From contig NZ_QHKM01000003.1 of the NCBI RefSeq assembly GCF_003258365.1, positions 310,001 to 374,000 of the forward strand: a DNA stretch of 64,000 nt, read 5' to 3'. The position numbers and the translations under genes are program-made. Under the pieces are notes generated by a model. That model searched no databases, had not been told where the DNA came from, and saw only the letters and a list, made by a program, of their open reading frames with translations. The stretch comes from Hymenobacter edaphi. GTDB lineage: Bacteria; Bacteroidota; Bacteroidia; Cytophagales; Hymenobacteraceae. Positions 19,020 to 28,800 of this stretch are shown here, piece by piece. Every line of letters begins with the position of its first letter. Positions within the stretch are counted from its first letter, which is position 1.

Positions 19020-19697
19020 TTGGCAGCATTCTGGTCTGAACTCTGGGCGGCCGTACTGAACAGCTCCGCCCTGGAAGTCTGGGGCTTCGTCACCGGGCTG
19101 GCCTGCGTGTGGCTGGTGGCCCGCTCCTCGGTCTGGAACTTCCCCGTGGCCCTGGTGGCCTGTGCCCTGGCCGCCGTGGTGTACGCGCGGGCCAAGCTTT
19201 ACTCCGACGCCGGTTTGCAGGGCGTGTTCATCGTGCTCGGCATTTACGGCTGGTGGGAATGGGTGCGTAAGCCCGCCGGCGCCCCGGCCGAAGCCGAACT
19301 GCCCATCACCTTCACCAGCGGGCGGCTGTGGCTGCTGCTGCTGGCTTTCGTGGGCAGCTTCACCGCCGTTGCCGGCTACCTGTTCGATACCTACACCGAC
19401 GCCGCCGCGCCCTACCTCGACAACTTCGCCACGGCCGTTAGCATCGCGGCCCAGTACCAGATTGCGCGTAAGAAGCTGGAAAACTGGCTGCTTTGGATTG
19501 GTGTCGACGTGCTGTACGTGGGGCTGTATTGGCAGCGCGGCATTGTGCTGTTCAGCGTGCAGTACGTGATATTTCTGGGCCTGGCCGTGTACGGTCTCTG
19601 GCAGTGGTGGGCGCTGATGCGCCAGCGCCGCGAAGCTGCCGCTCCGCCCGTCGTGCCGCCCGTCGTCGCCGCCCTCGAAGAACAACCCCGCCGCTAG
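19020..19697 (+). CDS. pnuC: PnuC-family vitamin transporter (nicotinamide riboside or thiamine)
   Basis: 225 residues from a TTG at 19020; the frame extends upstream but crosses the promoter and an octad repeat. About seven membrane segments are visible, with family landmarks WGFVTGLACVWLVARSSVWN, GIYGWWEWV and the C-terminal VDVLYVGLYW. PnuC proteins are facilitators that rely on metabolic trapping by phosphorylation. Here the next gene is a NadR-type kinase 32 nt downstream, which favours nicotinamide riboside uptake. A thiamine-specific PnuT is an alternative because a TPP-controlled TonB receptor lies 2.6 kb downstream. Confidence 0.88.
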   Translation: MAAFWSELWAAVLNSSALEVWGFVTGLACVWLVARSSVWNFPVALVACALAAVVYARAKLYSDAGLQGVFIVLGIYGWWEWVRKPAGAPAEAELPITFTSGRLWLLLLAFVGSFTAVAGYLFDTYTDAAAPYLDNFATAVSIAAQYQIARKKLENWLLWIGVDVLYVGLYWQRGIVLFSVQYVIFLGLAVYGLWQWWALMRQRREAAAPPVVPPVVAALEEQPRR

Positions 19698-19729
19698 TCT
19701 ATGTCGCACCTGTACTCCGCCGCCCGCTG

Positions 19730-20311
19730 ATGCTGCGCGTTGCCCTCACTGGCCCCGAATCAACGGGCAAAACCACCCTGAGCCAGCAGCTGGCCGCCCG
19801 CTACGGCACGCTGTGGGTGCCCGAGTACGCCCGCGAGTACCTCGACCGACGCGGCATCGGGCTCGACTACACCCCCGACGACCTCGAAGCCATTGCCCGC
19901 GGGCAGCTGGCCGCCGAAGCCGCCGCCGTGGCCGAAGCCGAAGCGCGCGGCCTGCCGGTCATTTTCTGCGACACCGAGCTGCTGGTCATCAAAGTGTGGG
20001 CCGAGCACGCCTTCGGGCAGTGCCCCAACTGGGTGCGCGAGCAAATCGAGCAGCACCGCTACGACCTGATTCTGCTGCTGGGCACCGACATTCCCTGGGA
20101 GCCGGACCCGCGGCGCGAGCATCCGCACCTGCGCCAGTACTTCTACGAGCTGTACCGCCGCGAGCTGAGCGGGCAGCTCTCGAACTTCGCCGAAATCAGC
20201 GGCTCAGAGGCCCACCGCCTCGAAGAAGCCTGCTTTCTGGTCGATACCCTGCTGGGCCGGGTGCCCGATTCCATTCTGCCCGGCCGCGACCCGTTTCAAC
20301 TTCCCTTATGA
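19730..20311 (+). CDS. NadR-type ribosylnicotinamide kinase (P-loop ATPase)
   Basis: 193 residues from the ATG at 19730. P-loop TGPESTGKTTLSQQLA at residues 7-22, followed by VPEYAREYLDRRG and IFCDTELLVIKVWAEHAFG, both characteristic of the C-terminal kinase domain of NadR. The nucleotidyltransferase and helix-turn-helix parts of enteric NadR are absent; the stand-alone kinase is usual in Bacteroidota. It would phosphorylate the nucleoside brought in by PnuC and so trap it. Its stop overlaps the start of the epimerase gene (ATGA), which indicates translational coupling. Confidence 0.9.
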   Translation: MLRVALTGPESTGKTTLSQQLAARYGTLWVPEYAREYLDRRGIGLDYTPDDLEAIARGQLAAEAAAVAEAEARGLPVIFCDTELLVIKVWAEHAFGQCPNWVREQIEQHRYDLILLLGTDIPWEPDPRREHPHLRQYFYELYRRELSGQLSNFAEISGSEAHRLEEACFLVDTLLGRVPDSILPGRDPFQLPL

Positions 20312-21189
20312 GCGCCTATTTCCTTGAAAACGCGCAGTGCCGCGTGCGCGTCAACCAGCACGGCGCCGAGCTGAGCAGCCTCGTCCGCAAAGACCTCGAC
20401 CACCTCGAATACCTCTGGCCGGCCGACCCGGCGGTGTGGGCCCGCCACGCGCCGGTGCTGTTTCCCATCGTCGGCCGCCTGCCCGAGGACACCTACTACC
20501 ACCAGGGCCAGGCCTACCGCCTGCCCCAGCACGGCTTCGCCCGCGACCGGGCCTTCGAGCTGGTGCGCGCGTCGGCCACGGAGGTGCAGCTGCGCCTGAT
20601 GGACGACGCCGACAGCCGGCAGGGGTTTCCCTTCGCCTTCGAGCTGACCATCACCCACCGGCTCCAGGGAACCACCGTGCACGTCATCTGGGAAGTGCGC
20701 AACCCGGCGGCCGACGCGGAGCTGCTGTTCAGCATCGGGGCGCACCCGGCCTTCCGCTGCCCGCTGCTGCCCGACGAAACCTTTGAGGACTACGCCTTCC
20801 GCTTCGACCACCCGGTGCAGCTGGAGCGCCACTTGCTGCAGGGCGGCCTGCTCAACGGGCAGAGCGAAGCCGTGCCGACCACCGGCCCGGAGCTGCCGCT
20901 GACTTACGCGCTATTCGCCCACGACGCGCTGGTGCTGAAGCACTACGACTTCACCCGCCTCGCGCTGGTGAGCCGCCGCAGCCCCCGCGCCGTGCAGCTG
21001 CAGTTCGACGGCTTTCCCTACCTCGGCCTCTGGACCAAAGGCCCCGGCGCCCCGTTCGTGTGCATCGAGCCCTGGCACGGCATTGCCAGCAGCGTGGGTG
21101 GCCCCACCGAGCTGGCCGACAAGGAAGGCATCCTGACGTTGGCCCCCGGCGCCACGTTCCGGGCCACGTACACCATCAGCGCCGAGTAG
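20308..21189 (+). CDS. Aldose 1-epimerase family protein (LacX-like)
   Basis: 293 residues, ATG at 20308 overlapping the kinase stop by 4 nt. The galactose mutarotase fold is shown by LFPIVGRLPEDTY, LPQHGFARDRAFEL, SIGAHPAFRCPL and the late CIEPWHGIA; the histidines of HGFAR and GAHPAF and the glutamate of EPWHG sit where catalytic residues lie in the family. Length fits the YeaD/LacX branch. The sugar substrate is unknown. It shares the operon with pnuC and the nadR-like kinase without an evident pathway link, although the pnuC substrates are themselves ribosides. Confidence 0.87.
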   Translation: MSAYFLENAQCRVRVNQHGAELSSLVRKDLDHLEYLWPADPAVWARHAPVLFPIVGRLPEDTYYHQGQAYRLPQHGFARDRAFELVRASATEVQLRLMDDADSRQGFPFAFELTITHRLQGTTVHVIWEVRNPAADAELLFSIGAHPAFRCPLLPDETFEDYAFRFDHPVQLERHLLQGGLLNGQSEAVPTTGPELPLTYALFAHDALVLKHYDFTRLALVSRRSPRAVQLQFDGFPYLGLWTKGPGAPFVCIEPWHGIASSVGGPTELADKEGILTLAPGATFRATYTISAE

Positions 21190-21192
21190 CTG

Positions 21193-21609
21193 GTGGAAAT
21201 CCGCCCTATTCCCGCCGCCACTACCTACGACCTGCGCCACCGCGTGCTCTGGCCCGACCGGCCGCCGGCCTACGTCGAGCTGCCCGAAGATGCGGCGGGC
21301 TGGCATTTCGGCGCGTTCGAAGATGGAAAGCTGGTGAGCGTGGTATCGTTGTTCGTGGATGGGGAAGTAGCGCGCTTCCGCAAGTTTGCCACCGAGCCCG
21401 CGTGGCAGGGGCGGGGCATCGGCTCGGCTTTGCTGCGGTACCTCATGCAAGCAGCCGCCGAGCGCGGGGCCCGGCGGCTGTGGTGTGATGCCCGGCAGTC
21501 AACAGCCGGATTTTACCGGAAGTTTGGCTTCGGCGTGGACGGGGAGGCGTTTTACAAGGGCCCGGTTTCGTACGTGCGCATGAGCTGCGCGCTGCCGGCC
21601 GGGAGCTAG
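21193..21609 (+). CDS. GNAT-family N-acetyltransferase
   Basis: 138 residues from a GTG at 21193, only 3 nt after the epimerase stop. The core acetyl-CoA motif is ATEPAWQGRGIGSALLRYLM, followed by WCDARQSTAGFYRKFGF, typical of ElaA-like or generic GNAT enzymes. The substrate is unknown. It is the last gene of the pnuC operon and converges with a small membrane-protein gene 4 nt away. Confidence 0.88.
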   Translation: MEIRPIPAATTYDLRHRVLWPDRPPAYVELPEDAAGWHFGAFEDGKLVSVVSLFVDGEVARFRKFATEPAWQGRGIGSALLRYLMQAAAERGARRLWCDARQSTAGFYRKFGFGVDGEAFYKGPVSYVRMSCALPAGS

Positions 21610-21613
21610 AGCC

Positions 21614-21850
21614 TCAAAGCAGCATCGGCTCGCGCGGGCGCACCGGGCGGCGGTTGTAGTCGGGCTCCCAGTCGTTGATGGGGCGCGAGATGCCCGGCGG
21701 CAAATCCAGGTCGGGCAGGCCGTCGTCGAGCGGCTCGCCGCCGTCGTCGTCGTTGTCGGTGGCGGGCGGACGGGCGGGCGTGGGGCGCGGCATCACCATG
21801 AAGTAAGCCAGAATGGTGAGGACCACGAGGGAGTAGATAAGGCTAATCAT
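21614..21850 (-). CDS. Small single-pass membrane protein with acidic, proline-rich tail
   Basis: 78 residues from the ATG at 21850, chosen because the hydrophobic segment MISLIYSLVVLTILAYFMV begins there. After the membrane segment comes a P/D/E-rich tail (about 20-78). No family recognised. The stop lies 4 nt from the stop of the convergent acetyltransferase gene, with no terminator between. Confidence 0.55.
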   Translation of the reverse strand: MISLIYSLVVLTILAYFMVMPRPTPARPPATDNDDDGGEPLDDGLPDLDLPPGISRPINDWEPDYNRRPVRPREPMLL

Positions 21851-22144
21851 GGCGGTTTCCGAGCTGGGGTGACCACCGGCGCCACGGCGTCGGCTATGTA
21901 GCAGGTAACGGGACAAAGGCCGGCCTGGTTTTGGTCGGGCCCGGTTTTTTGCGCAGGAGTATAACCACAGGTAATATACTTAAGGGTAGCGGGTTATCCT
22001 AGCGCCAGCGGCCGCCAGGCAAGCCGAATCAGCGGCGGGCGCCGGACCGCCCGACTCGGCCCGCCACGGCCAAAAACGCCCGTCGCATCGACCCCGCCGC
22101 CCGGGATGTTGCCGCCGAGGGTTGCGGCAATCCGCGCCCGCGCC

Positions 22145-22152
22145 TACCTTTG
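22145..22152 (+). promoter_or_regulatory. -7 promoter box for riboswitch transcript
   Basis: TACCTTTG, exact TAnnTTTG match, 8 nt ahead of the TPP riboswitch. Confidence 0.65.
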
Positions 22153-22160
22153 CGGCGCGT

Positions 22161-22240
22161 TTAGGGGTGCTTTGCCGTACGCAGCAAGGCTGAGATAATA
22201 CCCATTGAACCTGATGCGGCTAATACCGACGAAGGGAACA
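22161..22240 (+). ncRNA. TPP (THI element) riboswitch
   Basis: The conserved blocks are present in order: GGGGTGC (P1 side), GGCTGAGATAATACCC, GAACCTGATGCGGCTAATACC, then GACGAAGGGAAC. These are the thiamin-pyrophosphate sensing core. It lies 75 nt upstream of a TonB receptor gene, with a -7 box just ahead of it. Between riboswitch and gene an ACCCC/GGGGT pairing and a T-rich stretch (22290-22305) could serve as the expression platform. TPP binding is expected to repress the receptor. Confidence 0.95.
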
Positions 22241-22315
22241 AACGGTCCGCGAGCGAGCAAACCATGACTCCGACCCCTGGGGTATGGCTTCGTTCCATTT
22301 TTTTCCATTCACACC

Positions 22316-24823
22316 TTGTTTAAGTTGTTGAATCTGCCGGGGGCAGCGCTGCTAGCGTGCCTGCCCGTCGGCGCGGCGTGGGCCCAGGGCCCCGTCAGCG
22401 GCACCGTCACCGACGGCCGCACCCAGCAGGGCCTGCCCGGGGCCATCATCCTGCTCGACGGCGCCCCCGTGGGCGCTACCGACGCCAGCGGGGCGTTTCA
22501 AGTGCCGGCCGTGGCGGCCGGGGCGCACGAGCTGCGTATCACCTTCGTGGGCTACGACGCGGCCACGCGCTCGGTGCAGGGCCAGCCCGGCGCCCAGCAG
22601 CTGAGCCTGGCGTTGCAGCCCGGCCGCGTACTGATCGGCGAGGCGCTGGTAACGGCCCAGCGCGCCAACGACCGCACCGGCACGGCCTACACCAACGTGA
22701 GCCGGGAAGACCTGGCCAAGCGCAACTTCGGCCAGGACCTGCCCTACCTGCTCGACCAGACGCCCTCGGTGGTCGTCACCTCCGACGCGGGGGCGGGCGT
22801 GGGCTACACCGACATCCGCATCCGCGGCACCAGCAACACGGGCATCAACATGACCATCAACGGGGTGCCGCTGAACGATGCCGAGTCGCGGGGCTCCTTT
22901 CTGGTCAACGTGCCCGATCTGGCTTCCTCCGTCAGCAGCCTGCAGATTCAGCGCGGAGTGGGCACCAGCCAGAACGGCGGCGCGGCCTTCGGGGCCAGCA
23001 TCAACATCAGCACCCTCGACAACCGCCGCGAAGCCTACGCCGAGACGCAGAACTCCTACGGTTCCTTCAGCACCTGGAAAAACACCGTGCAGTTCGGCTC
23101 CGGGCTGGTGGGTAAGTACTTCACCTTCGACGGCCGCCTCTCGCGCGTGGCTTCCGACGGGTACATGAACCGCGCCTCGTCGGACCTGAAGTCGTACTAC
23201 CTGGCGGCCGGCTATCAGCAGAAGAACACGCTGCTGAAGTTCATCACCTTCTCGGGCCGCGAAAAAACCTACCAGGCATGGAACGGCGTGCCCGAGTTTG
23301 CCCTGACCGGCAGCCAGACGCTGAAGCAGCAGTACGTCGATAACTTCGAGCTGTCGGAAGCCGAGGCCGAGCGGGCCCTGCGCGAAGGCCGCCGCTTCAG
23401 CTACTACACCTACGACAACCAGACCGACAACTACCAGCAAAACCACTACCAGCTGCACCTGGCGCAGGGGCTCGGCGCGAACTGGAACCTGGCCGCCACG
23501 GCCCACCTCACGCGCGGCTTCGGCTACTACGAAAGCTACCGAGCCGGCCGCAAATTCGTCAACTACGGCCTGCCCAACGTGGTGGTGGGTGCTCAATCGA
23601 TTACGCGCACCGACCTGGTGGACCGCAAGTGGCTGGACAACTACTTCTATGGCGGCACCTTCGCCCTGAACTACCAGCCCCGCGCCAATGACCGGCTGCA
23701 GGCCACCGTGGGCGGAGCCTGGAACCGCTTCCTCAACGACCACTACGGCGAAATCATCTGGGCCCAGTACGCTTCCAGCGGCAGCATCCGCCAGCGCTAC
23801 TACTTCAACGACGCCACCAAGACCGACTACAACGCTTACGCCCGCGCCACCTGGCAGCTGCTGCCGCGCCTGGGCGTGTACGGCGACGCGCAGGTGCGCC
23901 ACATCCGCTACAACATCGACGGGGTGGAGCACGAGCCCAACTCGCCCCGGGCCGTGAAGGGCGTAGTGGACGTGAGCACCCACGTAGACTACACCTTCTT
24001 CAACCCCAAGGCGGGCGTCACCTTCGCCCTGGCCGAGGGCCAGCAGCTCTACGCCAGCTACGCCATCGGGCAGCGCGAGCCGGTGCGCGCCGACTTCACC
24101 GACCGCCCCGCCGGCGACGTCGGCGCCAAGCCGGAGAAGCTTCAGGATTTCGAGGGCGGCTACCGGGCTAGCTGGCCCGATGTGCCCTTCCTGTTCGGCC
24201 TGCGCCAGGCCGTGCGCCTCGAGGCCAACTACTTTCGCATGGACTACCGCAATCAGCTGGTGGCCACCGGGCAGCTCAACGACGTGGGTACGGCGCTGCG
24301 CACCAACGTGGCCCGCAGCTACCGCACCGGCGTGGAGCTGAGTGGCCGGGTAGCCCTGTTTGCCGACCGCCTGAGCGTGAGTGCCAATGGCACGCTGAGC
24401 CGCAACCGCATCCTGAACTACCGGAACGACAGCCTGCCCGGCGACGTGGCCCGCACCACTACCATTTCCTACTCGCCCAGTTTTGTCGGCGCCACCACCC
24501 TCGAGGGCCAGCCGCTGAAGGGCCTGCGCCTCGCGCTGCTGGGCAAGGCCGTCAGCGAGCAGTACCTCGACAACACGGCCAGCGCCGAGCGGCGCCTCGC
24601 GGCCTATAAGGTGGTCGACTTCCGAGTCCGCTACAGCTTCCGTCCGTCATTCGTAAAGGAAATCGAGCTGGGGCTGCTGGTCAATAACGTGCTGAACCGC
24701 CGGTACGCGGCCAACGGCTACACCTACGCCTACCCCGGCGCCGACGGCCGCCTGCAAAGCTTCAACTGGTACTTCCCGCAGGCCCCGCGCAACTTCCTGG
24801 CCTCGGTGGGGGTGAAGTTCTGA
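22316..24823 (+). CDS. TonB-dependent outer-membrane receptor, probably for thiamine or its precursors
   Basis: 835 residues from a TTG at 22316; no ATG or GTG exists in frame between the previous stop and the signal peptide (KLLNLPGAALLACLPVGAAW). Domains: carboxypeptidase-regulatory-like domain about 25-100 (VSGTVTDGRTQQGLPGAIIL), plug about 110-230 (YLLDQTPSVVVTSDAGAG, TDIRIRGTSNTGINMTINGV), then a 22-strand-type barrel ending in VGVKF. The TPP riboswitch ahead of it indicates regulation by thiamin pyrophosphate and so a thiamine-class ligand; this is inference from context. No inner-membrane transporter gene follows directly. Confidence 0.9.
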   Translation: MFKLLNLPGAALLACLPVGAAWAQGPVSGTVTDGRTQQGLPGAIILLDGAPVGATDASGAFQVPAVAAGAHELRITFVGYDAATRSVQGQPGAQQLSLALQPGRVLIGEALVTAQRANDRTGTAYTNVSREDLAKRNFGQDLPYLLDQTPSVVVTSDAGAGVGYTDIRIRGTSNTGINMTINGVPLNDAESRGSFLVNVPDLASSVSSLQIQRGVGTSQNGGAAFGASINISTLDNRREAYAETQNSYGSFSTWKNTVQFGSGLVGKYFTFDGRLSRVASDGYMNRASSDLKSYYLAAGYQQKNTLLKFITFSGREKTYQAWNGVPEFALTGSQTLKQQYVDNFELSEAEAERALREGRRFSYYTYDNQTDNYQQNHYQLHLAQGLGANWNLAATAHLTRGFGYYESYRAGRKFVNYGLPNVVVGAQSITRTDLVDRKWLDNYFYGGTFALNYQPRANDRLQATVGGAWNRFLNDHYGEIIWAQYASSGSIRQRYYFNDATKTDYNAYARATWQLLPRLGVYGDAQVRHIRYNIDGVEHEPNSPRAVKGVVDVSTHVDYTFFNPKAGVTFALAEGQQLYASYAIGQREPVRADFTDRPAGDVGAKPEKLQDFEGGYRASWPDVPFLFGLRQAVRLEANYFRMDYRNQLVATGQLNDVGTALRTNVARSYRTGVELSGRVALFADRLSVSANGTLSRNRILNYRNDSLPGDVARTTTISYSPSFVGATTLEGQPLKGLRLALLGKAVSEQYLDNTASAERRLAAYKVVDFRVRYSFRPSFVKEIELGLLVNNVLNRRYAANGYTYAYPGADGRLQSFNWYFPQAPRNFLASVGVKF

Positions 24824-24832
24824 GCAGGTCGT

Positions 24833-24840
24833 TAGCTTTA
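24833..24840 (+). promoter_or_regulatory. Near-consensus -7 box
   Basis: TAGCTTTA, one mismatch to TAnnTTTG, 17 nt ahead of the ATG at 24858. Confidence 0.4.
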
Positions 24841-24857
24841 AGCAAACTATCCCTCCC

Positions 24858-25178
24858 ATGAAACTCCCCGAACTTGCCGATTATCTTGCCTCACCGTCCC
24901 GGCTCAGAGCCCTGTGCCAGATGCTGGGCATCAGTGAAGAAGCGCTGGAAGATGGAGAAGTGGCCATTTACATGGAAAACTCGCTGAATCTGGAGTCGGA
25001 AGTAAGGCTGTTCGAGGCCGCTGAAACGGACGACCTGCTGGAGTTTCAAAAGGATGGAGTTCAGTACCGCTACATGTTGGAGGCAAACCTGGCTGCCGAG
25101 TTGCTCGAAGGAGCAAAAGGCAGCGGTCCTCTGGCAAAAGCGGAACGTGTGCTGCATTACGCCATCTATGATGCGTAA
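24858..25178 (+). CDS. Small acidic protein, unknown function
   Basis: 106 residues, ATG at 24858. Soluble, acidic and mostly helical by composition; begins KLPELADYLASPSRLRALC and ends HYAIYDA. No signal peptide, membrane segment or recognised domain. A near-consensus promoter box and a strong downstream terminator (25213-25252) suggest an independent transcript, which supports it being a real gene although I recognise no homologue. Confidence 0.65.
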   Translation: MKLPELADYLASPSRLRALCQMLGISEEALEDGEVAIYMENSLNLESEVRLFEAAETDDLLEFQKDGVQYRYMLEANLAAELLEGAKGSGPLAKAERVLHYAIYDA

Positions 25179-25212
25179 CCAAAGCCCGCGCTGAGCTCCG
25201 CTGCTTTGTTCC

Positions 25213-25252
25213 AAGCCCGGCGCGTCGGTCTGACGCGCCGGGCTTTCGTTTT
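25213..25252 (+). terminator. Rho-independent terminator
   Basis: AAGCCCGGCGCGTC pairs perfectly with GACGCGCCGGGCTT across a 5-nt loop, followed by TCGTTTT. It ends the 24858 gene. Confidence 0.92.
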
Positions 25253-25331
25253 GGGTGTTATCCGGCCGGTCAACATCCAATTCCGGCCCCAGTCAAAGGC
25301 AATATCCCTTTCCCCGAGCAGCAGGATTAAC

Positions 25332-25339
25332 TATATTTG
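25332..25339 (+). promoter_or_regulatory. -7 promoter box
   Basis: TATATTTG, exact TAnnTTTG match, 18 nt ahead of the GTG at 25358, in a locally AT-rich stretch. Confidence 0.6.
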
Positions 25340-25357
25340 TAGCCCCCGCTTCGCATC

Positions 25358-25726
25358 GTGCTGTTTCTCACCACCATATTGCCCCGTCTGCGCTTCACCC
25401 TGCTGGCCGCTACCCTGCTGCTGGTCGTGGGGCTGAACAACCAGGCCGTAGCCACCTTCCGCGTCGCGGCCAAGGCGGGCGCGCCGGTGCGGGTGACGGG
25501 CGCGCCCAAGGGCACGGTGGTGAAGCAGAAGGTGATGCTGGAAGCCACCAGCCAGCTCGGCCCCTGGCTGCAGCCCGCCGCCGAAGCCTGGGAGCCCGCG
25601 GCCCCCGTGGCCGTTACCCGAATTGCCTGGTTCCGGGCCACCGCGCCCGCCGTACGGCCCTCGGCCGTCCCCGACTGGTTCCGCACGCGCCTGCTGGAAG
25701 CGGCGCTGTCGCCGCACGCGCCCTAA
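25358..25726 (+). CDS. Small secreted or membrane-anchored protein, unknown function
   Basis: 122 residues from a GTG at 25358, placed by the -7 box just upstream and by the hydrophobic leader LRFTLLAATLLLVVGL that follows. The remainder is rich in A, P, V and W with no recognised domain. A signal peptide or N-terminal anchor is likely. It precedes secDF by 167 nt on the same strand. The call is moderate because high-GC sequence makes spurious frames common, but the promoter context is good. Confidence 0.5.
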   Translation: MLFLTTILPRLRFTLLAATLLLVVGLNNQAVATFRVAAKAGAPVRVTGAPKGTVVKQKVMLEATSQLGPWLQPAAEAWEPAAPVAVTRIAWFRATAPAVRPSAVPDWFRTRLLEAALSPHAP

Positions 25727-25893
25727 GGGGCCGCGCGCCGGCCCCGGCTTTGGGCAAAGCCCGAACGGATGGCCGGTGAACGGGAGCAAGTCTACGGGAC
25801 TTGCCTTAGCCGAAGAGGCGGCGCAAAGCCGCCGCCGCCGCTGAATTTCAACGGCCGCACCCCAACCCCCGCAATTCATTTACCCCTTTTTTC

Positions 25894-28800
25894 ATGCGTA
25901 ATAAAGGTATAGTCATTGCGCTGACGCTTATCGTGTCGGCGTTGTGCGTCTACTTCCTCTACTTCACGTTCGTCTCGCGGCGCGTGCAGGCCGATGCCGT
26001 GCGCTACGCCACCCACAACGGTGAAGTCAACCAACCCCAGCGCCAGCGCTACCTCGACTCGGTATGGCGCGCGCCCGTCACCAGCGTGCTCGGCGCCGAT
26101 TACACCTACCGCGACGTGCGCGCCTCGGAGCTGGGCCTCGGCCTCGACCTGAAGGGCGGCATGCACGTGACGCTGGAAGTGTCGCCGGTGGAGATTGTGC
26201 GGGCCATGGCCGGCAACTCCAAGGATGCCAAGTTCAACCAGGCCCTGAGCCGCGCCCAGCAGCTGCAAAAGCAGAACCCGAGCACCTCGTTTACGGCCCT
26301 GTTTGGTCAGGCCTGGCGCGAAGTGGCCCCCGGCGACCGGCTGGCCCGCATCTTCGCCAACACCACCAACCGCAGCCGCAACATCGACGCCGGCACCACC
26401 GACGAGAAAGTGCTGCGCACCATCGACCAGGAAGTGGAAGAGGCCATTACCCGCGCCTTCACCATCCTGCGTACCCGCGTCGACAAGTTCGGCGTGAACC
26501 AGCCCAACATTCAGCGCGTGAAGGGCACGGGCCGCATCCAGGTGGAAATGCCCGGCGTGGACAACCCCGACCGTATCCGCAAGCTGCTGCAAAGCCAGGC
26601 CAAGCTGGAGTTCTGGGAAGTATGGAACATCGACGAAATCGGCCCGTTCCTGACCCAGGCCAACGAGCTGGTTATTGCCCAGGAAAAAGCCGCTAAAGCC
26701 GGCACCGCTACCCCGGCTGCCGCCATTCCCGGCGACACCTCCGCCACGGCCGCTACCGCTGCCGCCGACACCACCTCGCTGGCCGGCCAGCTGGCCAACA
26801 AAAACAAGGACGCCAAAGCCGCCGCCAAGGACACCAGCGCCGCCGCCCAGCAGGGCCAGGGCCTGTTCCGCTACCTGACGGCCGTGGGCCCCGGCACCCT
26901 GGGTGCCCGCCTGCGCGACACCGCCCGCGTGAACAAGCTGCTGGCCTCGCCCGAAGTACGCGCCGCGCTGCCCCCGAACCTGACCTTCCTGTGGAGCTTC
27001 AAGCCCGACGTAGTGGGCAAGGAGGAAATGCTGACCATCTACCCCATCCGCAAGTCGCGCGACGGGCAGGCCCCCATCGGCGGCGAAGTGGTAACCGATG
27101 CCCGCCAGGACTACGACCAGAGCGGCCAGCCGGAGGTATCGATGCAGATGAACCCCTCGGGCGCCAAGAAGTGGCAGAAGCTGACCGGTGCCAACGCCGG
27201 CCGCCAGGTGGCCATCGTGCTCGACGACCAGGTGCAGTCGGCCCCGCGCGTCAACGGCGAAATTGCCGGGGGCAACTCCAGCATCTCGGGCTCCTTCTCC
27301 ATCGAAGAAGCACAAGACCTGGCCACCAAGCTGAAGTCGGGTACGCTGCCGGCTCCCACGCGCATCGTGGAAGAAGCCGTAGTGGGTCCTTCGCTCGGTC
27401 AGGAAGCCATCAACCAGGGCCTGTACTCCTCGCTGGCTGGTCTGGGCGTCATCATGCTGTTTATGGCCTTCTACTACGGCCGCGCCGGTCTGGTAGCCGA
27501 TGCCGTGCTGCTCTTCAACATGTTCCTGATCCTGGGCGTACTGGCCCAGTTCAGCACGGCCCTCACGCTGCCCGGCATTGCCGGTATGATCCTGGTTATT
27601 GCTACCTCGGTTGACGCCAACGTGCTGATCTTCGAGCGGATTCGCGAAGAGCTCAACCACGGCCTCTCGCACAAGGACGCCATCAACAAGGGCTACTCGC
27701 GCGCCTTCACGGCCATCTTCGACACCAACGTCACCACGCTGATTATTGCCATCATCCTGGGCTTCTTCGGCACGGGTCCGGTGCAGAACTTCGCCGTGAC
27801 GCTGGGCATCGGCGTGTTTACCTCGTTCCTCTCGGCCTTCTTCGTGTCGCGCCTCATCATCGAGTGGCTGATCAAGGGCAAGGAAACGACCCGCATCACC
27901 TTCTCGACCTTCCTCTCGCGCAACCTGTTCCAGAACGTGAACTTCGACATTGTGGGCAAGCGCTACCTGGCCTACGCCCTCTCGTCGTCGATCATCGTGA
28001 TTGGCTTTATCCTGATGTTTATTCAGGGCGGCCCGAACCTGGGCGTGGACTTCCGCGGGGGCCGCGCCTACGTGGTGGACTTCAACAAGGAAATGGTGGC
28101 TTCCGACGTGCGGGAGCACCTGCACGAGGTGTTCCAGGACGCCGGCACCGAAGTGAAAACCTACGGCTCGCCCGACCGCCTGCGCATCACCACCGGCTAC
28201 CTGGCCGATGACGAAAGCGTGGCCGCCGACCAGAAAGTGCGCGCCGCCCTCGACCGCGGCCTGCAGCAGTACGCCTCGTCTGCGCCGGTGGTGCAGAGCA
28301 CCTCGAAAGTGGGCGCTACCATTGCCGACGACATCAAGAAGACCTCGGTGCTGAGCCTGGGCCTGACCCTGTTGGCCATCTTCGTGTACGTGCTTTTCCG
28401 CTTCGAGAAGTGGCAGTACTCGATGGCCGCCGTGGTGGCGCTGTTCCACGATGCCTTGTTCGTAATTGCCTGCTACCCGATTGCCCGGGCCCTGGGCATG
28501 AACCTGGAAATCGACCAGGTATTCGTGGCCGCTGTGCTCACGGTAATCGGTTACTCGATGAACGACACCGTGGTTATCTACGACCGGATCCGCGAGTACC
28601 TCAAGGAAAACCCCAGCCTGACCTTCGCGCAGGTGGTGAACCCGGCCCTGAACAGCACCTTCTCCCGCACGATGATTACCGCCACCACCATCCTGATGGT
28701 CGTGACGGTGCTCTTCTTCTTCGGCGGCGAGACGCTGCGCTCGTTCTCCTTCGCCATGATTGTCGGGATGATCATCGGGACGTACTCCTCGCTGTTCATT

